DNA of 64,000 nt from Mimachlamys varia (lineage: Eukaryota > Mollusca > Bivalvia > Pectinida > Pectinidae), in contig OX392527.1 of NCBI GenBank assembly GCA_947623455.1, positions 64,245,115 to 64,309,114 on the forward strand. Direction: 5' to 3'. The notes under the pieces are model-generated. The model ran no database searches. It had not been told where the DNA came from and saw only the letters and a list, made by a program, of their open reading frames with translations. Shown in pieces: positions 26,982-36,224 of this stretch. The position numbers and the translations under genes were made by a program. Positions within the stretch are counted from its first letter, which is position 1, and every line of letters begins with the position of its first letter.

Positions 26982-29900
26982 GTAATTTTGAACAAAACGA
27001 ATTTCCCGATGAATATCATTTCGTTATGGAGGAGGACAATTTATTATTCAATTAATAATACGTTAAGCCGCAATAAACAGTCACTTTTATTTGCATATGA
27101 TTTTATAATCATCTGGCTTAAAGTACATGCTATATAATACAATATTAAAGTAAAATGTATATACAATATAACTTTTCTAAACCGGCCCCTGTCTTATCCG
27201 AATACCTGTCTTTTCGGCCTAAGTGTTCGGTCCGAGTGTTTCCCTGTGAACTCATTTCAAACCTCTACAAACCAAAAACTTTGGTCCCAATGACGTCCGG
27301 TTTAGACAAATTACACTGTATGTTAGATACAAAAGTTTATGTTTAGATTTTTCTCTCTTCACATTGACGAAATGATTTCAAACAAAAACTATAAAAACAT
27401 ATAATTTCCGATATTTTGTTCTGTTTTTAACAACCAAATCTCTACAATATTATTGCATTAAAGTTTTGAAACCGTAATCATATCATTAAATAATTCATAT
27501 CGAATTACTGCAGTATGTAGCTACAGCACCGTGCAAAAAGTGACTCATTTTCTTTATTCTAATATCTATTCTTTGTATTTCAAACATTTTCAATTATTTT
27601 TCTGGCTTTGTTTATGGGCATTTTTTATGAAATTTTGTAAACTTAAAGATAATTGTTTCCCGTTTCATCTCGTAATAGTCTCAGTGTGTTCTGTTTTGTA
27701 TGGCCAAGAACACCATGATTTAAATAATTTACAACATCCAATTTTTGTTTTGCCATTTTAATATCATTTTAGTAGCGTTATACACTGTACAGGAAAATGA
27801 GGTCACACGGAAATTAACAAATAGGTATTACTCCATAAATAGATAATGGAAATAAAATTATGAGAATACAATATGGATATTTCTATAAAAATGACCAAAT
27901 ACTGCAAAATCAATCCATAAAACGAATCAAGGAAAATTAATCGAAGAAAGCTGTAAATACAAAGAGAACATCTCACCTTTAGCACGGTATTGTAATATAT
28001 GACATTTCATTTCGAGTATTTTTGATTTCAGACTGTATGCACTGTAATAGCTGTGGCGTTACATTACATATTCCTAGCTGTATTCTTCCTGATGCTAACA
28101 GAAGGTATTGCTGTTGCCATGTCCGTGTTGTTTGTATTCTCAACCTCATCAAAACTACGCTACCTTCTTCCAATCGGCTGGGGTAAGATATCAGTGGATT
28201 CATTACTACTGTTTTTTGCAACAATACCATCTTCTTCTTACTGTGACAGGATTCGAAGGTTCGAGTGCAATTGTCAAACCATTGATGTTAAACTACCGAA
28301 GCATTAACAAAATCCTAATTTGAATTCAAAACTATGGGCACAAATACGAACAAAGAAAAGATTTACATGGAGACGCTTGTAAAAGTACAACAGAATAATT
28401 CAAGTTGTTACGTAAGAGTAAGCGTCTTCTGCTTCATCGACGACACCCGCCATGCAAATCTTTGTCACATCCCCAGTAAACATCAAGTTCTCAAAATGAG
28501 AACATAGTATCAGCTGAAAAAACTGAACGATAGAATAAGGAAACTATTCACTTTTATTTTGCAATGTATAACACCATTACATGTAAAACAATGGAATATT
28601 TCGACATATTTTTATAATCGATTGCCTATAAACGGCCCCAAACAACATTGAAATACTTTAACCTGTGTTATTTGTTTCAGGGGTCCCTGCGATTATTGTA
28701 GGAATTTCTACTGGAGCCACCCAGTTAGAAGGTTACGGAAATGAAAACTTGTAAGTATTTTACGGATTTGGGGAATAGATATTGCATTTGATTTGTAAAA
28801 TCAGTTTTAGTATCTTAAAAGAGAAGAAGTCAAACCCGTTTTTATCGTTCTCGCTCTCTTTAACTAACAAACTTACTAACTCCAATACGACAAAAATAGA
28901 TTAGTACATCTTGACACTCACTTAACAGGAACAGTCCTCAGTTTGCAAAGGAAAAATAAAATTATCTGAACCCACATGTACCGTAGAAACACGGCTCATA
29001 TGTGCCATTATTCGAAAATCGTTATCATCGTGTCATTAAAACCATGGAAGCGTAATTAATTTAGCAGCACATTTCATTCACCCATTGGTCATCATGTAGT
29101 TACTGTAAACAAACTTATTTTCGTGGCGACGTAATTTCACGTTTTATATTAAATGACTTTTTCGCGGCGATTAAATGTCGCGATAAATACGCGAAAATAA
29201 GTTGATTTTCAGTAGTCACTGAATATTATTTTTACAGTGAAAAAATAATCACTCTTTCCTATACGTTGCTGAAAGAGAAATATTTACTTTCGAGATAAAC
29301 ATCGAAAATCTTACCACCGGGCTAAGGTTTATCTTCGTTTACTAGATACTAAAAAAGTGGAATTAATCGCGAAGTTAATTTTTTTGCATATTTCGCTTGC
29401 ATTAAATCCCCGCCAATATTTTTCACACCACTCAGGTTCTACAATGTCTAATAGTACAATAGGCACATAGTACAAGACAGCACGGCTGATCGCGAAAATT
29501 TCTTCACCACAAACAGTTTCGAGTCTGGCTAAGCGAAAAATTCCACCCGCGAATTTTCACAGTAACCGAGGTATTCGACAATGAAGCAGATTTAAATACA
29601 CGCAACCAAATAATAATTGTCATTTTGTTGTCAGTGAAAGAAGTAAATGACGATGATTTTGTTATAACCAAGAGAGAGGGTTCCGCAAATATTTTATTTG
29701 ATATGATTTGATTTTACAGCTGCTGGTTGTCGGTCAGCAACAGTGTTTTATATGCGTTCATTGTCCCAGCCCTGGCAGTCATAGTGGTATGTATGCAAGT
29801 ATTGCTGTAACATATTTTAAAAAATATAACCTATTTCCTTCTCATATTTCATTTCTTGCATTAGAATCTTATCCTGGTGAAATGAATTGACCATCATTGT

Positions 29901-32900
29901 GTTCACTGCCTTATCAATCAATGTTTTTTTTTTCTTAAATGATATTGATAAATAACGAATAAACATGACCATCCGACATAACACTTGCAATACTTTGGGA
30001 TTTCAACTTTACTTTCTATATTTTATCCGGGCTTTGCTAAACTTAATTGTAAATAAGACATTATGGGTACATGATTAATCGAGACACAAGGTGTGCTAAT
30101 TTTGTTTTCTACCGAAATCGTCGCCATGTTGATTTATGATATGTACTACCCGTTCCTCTTTTCTGTCGTTAATTTATTACTTATGATGCAATCGCCTGTA
30201 AATAACATTTCTTGATGAGACTTGACAAGTTTAAAATATATCTCAAACGAGATTTTATTAAGAGTTATACCCCTTTGTGCATTCCCTGTAATCAGAGTAT
30301 GTATTGTTCAGCCTCTCAACAAAGTTCAACGTGTTCATATATCCTTTAACTAATGAAATGAAGTAAAACTTGTGTTATTGCTGTTATTTCTTTCGAGTTT
30401 TTTTAATGCCGAGAAGAGAGTTTTGTCAACAGTTTAAATTTTAAATTATATGCGTCTGTGTTCTATTGATAATAAAGAGAGTTATATCCCTTTATAACTG
30501 TTGTCCAAATTGAAATATTATCTTTTGTAGGTGAAAATAGATTCAGATATAGAAATAAATTTACGACCAGAATCATTTCTTTTTCATTTAGAAATTTATG
30601 TGAAAATACAACAATTTTTCAATCTTCTATCTTTTTTCGGATTATTTTAATCCATCTTGATTATATTTTGATGTATTGCAATTGTAACCCACTTTCAAAC
30701 GTCTGTATGCATTTTAGTATTCTTTGTGTGCATTTTAGCAATCTTTGTGTGCATTTCAGTATTCTTTGTGTGCATTTTAGTATTCTTTGTGTCCATTTTA
30801 GTATTCTTTGTGTCCATTTTAGTATTCTTTGTGTACATTTTAGTATTCTTTGGGTCCATTTTAGTATTCTTTCTGATATTCTAAATGGATATAACATGGT
30901 ATGTGATTGTCTTTAATACTACAAACGTACATATTTTAGCTGTAATTGTATTTTAGAGATTATCGCGTTGAAAGCATTCCGCAAAAATATGATTGCGCAA
31001 AATACATTTCAGTTATATATTTTTTTCTGCAGTAGGAATTGTGAGTGTGCCAATTAATCTTTGCGTTTATCTTTTTTAAATTCAGTTATGCGCTAAAATC
31101 CAATATTGCGTCGTCATAGGAACGTTTACAGGATCTCAATTATTTTTTCTTTCAGGCAAATTTCATAATAGCTGTGTTAGTATTCAGAGCCTTGTTTTCT
31201 ACCCGGGTTGTTATGAGTAAAACGAGGAAGGGAAAACTGATGTAAGTATATAAATATTATGATTCTTATCATCGAAATAATGTTTCAATTTCTTTTTTTT
31301 AATGGGAATATTCTAGGAAATACAACTAATTGGATGGGTTAATGTTATTCTTCAATTAGATTATTTATAGATTATTTATTAATTATCTATAAATAATCTA
31401 AGCACGCCGGGGCTTAACCAAATAACCCCCGTTTTGTAAATTCCATACTGATCGAAAACAAGTCGACATAAAGAAACCTTTATATGTGACAAAGATTTAC
31501 ATGGCGGGTGTCGTCGATGAAGCAGAAGATGCTTACTCTTCCGGAACACCTGGTCCTATTATCTTGTGCTTTAACGAGAGTCTCCATGTAGATCTTTCCT
31601 TTGTTCCTATTTTGCCCATAGTTTAATCGATTTTGAGTTCGGATTATGGTCTTGTTGACGCTTTGGTATTCTCTGATTTTTGTTACATTGTACGTATTGT
31701 AATCATAGTACTGTTGATACGTTAGTGATACTTGAAAATTGAAACATGTTATGTTATAATTTTACTTCAAAAGTTTCAAACATTTTAATTGATATTTTAA
31801 TCATTATTTGACAGGACTGCTGTAAGAAGCGTTGCCGTGTTGGCGCCACTTCTAGGACTGACATGGATCTTTGGGGTTCTCTCCGTTAATGAGGACACTG
31901 TTATATTCCAGTATCTTTTTGTCATTTTTAACTCATTACAGGTGAGTTTTTATTATAGTCCACGAAAAACATATCTTTGTTAAAAGAAACCGTTCAAAAC
32001 AAACAACAATGACCTGAATAAACTAAAACCTAAATTAAGTTGAGGTTTTGTTGACGCTTTGGTATTCGCTGATTTTTTATAAAATAAAACGTTTTATATT
32101 TCTCAGTTGTGAATTTTGGAGTATCCAAATTGAACCTTTTCATTCTGAAAGTGTATATGTTATTAAACATTTCTATACATAGACACAAAATAATGAATGC
32201 CATTCTAATTAATTTTATTTGTCAGAGATGTGAATAAAGTAAACGTTTTTTCTTTGAAATAATTTTAAGTTGAATGAAAATGTCGGTAATGATAGATGTC
32301 ACATATACTGTATATGTTTATATATATTACATTAACCAATGTTACATATAAGAACATATTTAAATTTTACACATGTTTAATGTTCCTGCCGATCCCGGGG
32401 TAAGCTCTGAGTTACACACCGGCTATGTTAGCACCAGTTATTTCGCAGTATCAGTTGCAAGATTTTGTCGTATTTATAAATGAATCTCTCATTTTTGGAG
32501 CCTTAAGACTACGGTTAAATGTATGTTTTACTCGGTAAGTAGTCCTCCACTGGGAACCGAATGGGATGAAAGTTTTGCGTTGTGTCCGTTCGTTCTTCCT
32601 GCCGCCTTCCGCCTATCTTTCTGATAAATTGTCTGTTCCTATGCTTCTTGTCACTGGAACTTCATAATTGGTTTATGGGTTCACCTTAGTAAGGCGGTGT
32701 GTCATGTATCAACGCATGGCAAACCATCTTACCAAAAGGTCAATTTGACCTCCATATTGGCCTTTGACCTACTTTAAAGACCTACTTTATCCTTGCTCCA
32801 TCTGAAACACTGTAAGTTAGTAAAAGTACATACCAGTGGTATAAGTTCACCTTAGTGAGGCAGTATCAAAGGTTTGTCCGGGGTCTTTCTCATACACTAG

Positions 32901-35900
32901 GAGTCATTGAAACTCTATTCTTGATATGCTGGTCCATGTCGGCGAGTATCAAAATTAGGTCACTCTGGCCTATATTTTGACCTTTGAAAATGATTGTCCG
33001 GGCTCTATTTCATTCACATCTAGCAACTCAAACTTCATATTTGGGGCATGGATTAACATTGGTGAGGCGGTCACATTCAGTGATGGACTGCAATTCGGCG
33101 AATTGCCTTCTTACTAAAGCAACTTGGCACAGTTTTCTTCCAGGCACATTTGAACTGCATGTAAACGTATATAGTGTTGGTAACATAACTCCTTAAGTAT
33201 TAACCGACCTCCAATGTATAACAGGTAGAATATGCAGTGAACAATTTATATCTATTACCTACACATGTTTTTATTTTATTCATCTATCTATCTACATGTA
33301 TATCATCATCATATATTTTTTCATTGCAGGGATTGTTTATTTTCATTTTCCACTGCTTGCTAAGTAAAGTGGTAAGTACAAAGTACAATGGTAGCAATTT
33401 AATTATTTACAGTCTACACTGCCATTCACTCTATAACCATTGTCCTGCAAATTATTTCAAAAACTATATTTGAGAATGTGCCAAATTTAAAGACGTCGAC
33501 ATCATTATATGTGGGCGGAGCTCTGCAAATTATCCTGTTCGAGTCACAACGGTATGATGTCATCAACAATGGACATGGGCAGAGTTAATCGCGGCTTATG
33601 CAAACTTCATGCTTTTACATTTATTGAACCGTTTTCACGTTTGTAAGTTGGTAAATAAGTGTAAACGCTTTTCGTTTACGCAATTTACCTCGTACTCTTG
33701 TGGATTTATGATCTCATAAACTAAACAAAATAAAAGGCTTATCCTTGAATGAATTATGAAATTTCTTCTATAATAGAAAATATGTCATTTGCCAGTACGC
33801 AGAACCCCTCCTTAAACATGTATTGGGAGAAACATTCTATTCGTCTTTTCATGTCCTTGAAGTCCTTCGTTTGATGACACTGTTTGACCATTTTAGATAC
33901 GTGACGCCATGAGAAGAAAGATTCCCTGCTTGGGATTGTCTGCACAAGAAAAGAGCAAAATCGGCAAATTCAGCAGCAACAGTAATAGATTCAAGTCAAA
34001 CGTAAGTGACTTTAAATTAGGTAAAACAAAAATTGAATATCTATTGTTCCTTTTAATTGTTGATAAAATTGTAAAAATATCGTTTACACTAGTTTGTCAA
34101 CATATTATGAAATTGATTATTGATATCAATTAAATCATTTATAGACGTACATATGGAATGATTTATATCATTATTTCATTATAGTGATAAAAATGAATTG
34201 GCGCCCAATACATCTGGACATGTATTCATGAATTTTTTTCATTTGGTGTAACTTCGGTCGGATTATGAGTTCGTTCCCAATTTCCTGCTCAGGTATTAAA
34301 GATAGCTGGAAAGATTATGTTCTTTTGTACTGCACGATTTAAGCGAATCACAAAGGTTAGCTTAAGCACAGAAACGATCAAGCATTAATTTTTTAAATAA
34401 GGGCGTCTCGCTCAAGCATTTTATGTTTCTAAAGTGAAACAAGTTTCCTAAAGATTTTGTTCTATGTATGTCGACTTATATGTCGTAAACAACGTTTATA
34501 CATTTTGGTGAGTTATTTTTCCTTTCAACGTCCACCCATTTCTTAATTTTCACCAACATTTCGCCAGGATTCAGAAAATATGGAAACAAATATATTCTTC
34601 CCCACCAAAGTTTGCGTTTTAATTTAATATGATGCAGAAATGAAATTGCTTCAAGGAGAAAATGCAATTTTCCAGGTCGAGGCAATAGGTCACGACACGG
34701 GGACCAAGGTGATATTAAGTATGCGCGAACGACTTCTTCGTTTTTACCTTCACTCTTTCCTTTTCTTTTATGTCTTCCGTTTGTCTTTATTTGTCGAGCC
34801 GTTGACCTGCGACTAAAAATGAAATGACAAGTTGTAATGTGCAAGGAAGCCATCCGTGAAAGACCAAATACGCATGCTGACTTCACATTTTAGCATTTTA
34901 ACCATTAATACGCTATGGCCCCGAAAGGATTACCCAAAAATTCTAGCGCTTCACTAAAGTAAAGGAAGACTATTTTCTTTGAATCTGCCATATTTCTGTA
35001 TCAAGTATACTGTTTCTTCTTTCTGAAGAACAGTTTTAAATTTATTTGCATGTTTGCAAATTTTTCCCTGCATATTACAATTGCTTCTCCACCATTTAAC
35101 AAAAAAAAGCTAGTAATATTGAAATGGGTTACATACGTCTGAACACATCGAGTCAAAAAAAATTAGAGAATACCGAAGCGTTAACAAAATCATGATCCGA
35201 ACTCAAAATCGATTAAACTAGAGGCAAAATATGAACAAAGGAAAGACTTACATGGAGACCCTCGTAAAAGTACAAGATAATTAGACCAAAAGTCATGTAT
35301 CATTAGCGATAAATGCTACGTAGATAAAACGTAGATAAAATGATGAAGTTAAGGGTGCTTGCTCCAAAGAATGAATCTATCAATGCTGAATTGAGACTTA
35401 TACTTAACACTTCGGTTACAACTGATATATTCCTTCATACACCACATTCATATTTGTCCAGAACATATTGTTAAAGTATCACAGGGTTGGAGTTGCCGAT
35501 GAGTCCTAGAAGGACGAAACAAGTGCATGGACATTATTTTGCTTGACTGCATTCTTAATTATTAAGGTCCTTTTCTCGTGTGTGTCTATTGTACAATTCC
35601 TTATAGTTGTGGCAATCACAGGTGCCAGATGCTGCATTTGCTTCTGTATTCTATCTTTTGTCAATTACATCAATGCAAATCCCCAAGCTTGTTTCCAGAC
35701 AAACACAAACAAAACTCCTGCATGATATTGTTTGTATATATGATGCAGTTACAATCGCTCAAGAGGAATAGGTTAGGCTGCCATTGCTGAACTTGACCTC
35801 CATTCTACGCTTCCGGTGTTCAATCAAGATTCTCATAAATGCAAAATTTTGAAGCTTGATTCTTAGAAACTAGAAGTGACGCAGGCTATTGTCTGTATCG

Positions 35901-36044
35901 ATGATGCAATTTTTATCCCTTTTCAAGACGCATGTTGCAAATGCTGAATTTCACCTTCATATGTTTATAATTTATCGGGCAGGATTAAACTGGATATCAA
36001 CATTGACAGTGATGATGCTTGAAATGATGATGTTTGTTTAAATG

Positions 36045-36103
<59 letters not shown>

Positions 36104-36188
36104 AAATTTTGTTTCTTTGTCCATTGCCATTTACTAATGAGGATGATGACTGATGTAAAACAAATATATTGAACATAGTTATAAAATA

Positions 36189-36224
<36 letters not shown>

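Noticed and set aside
34476..34886. 136-codon antisense open frame
   Set aside because: I recognise no domain; it is basic and lies within an intron. It may be part of an old repeat, so I do not call a gene.
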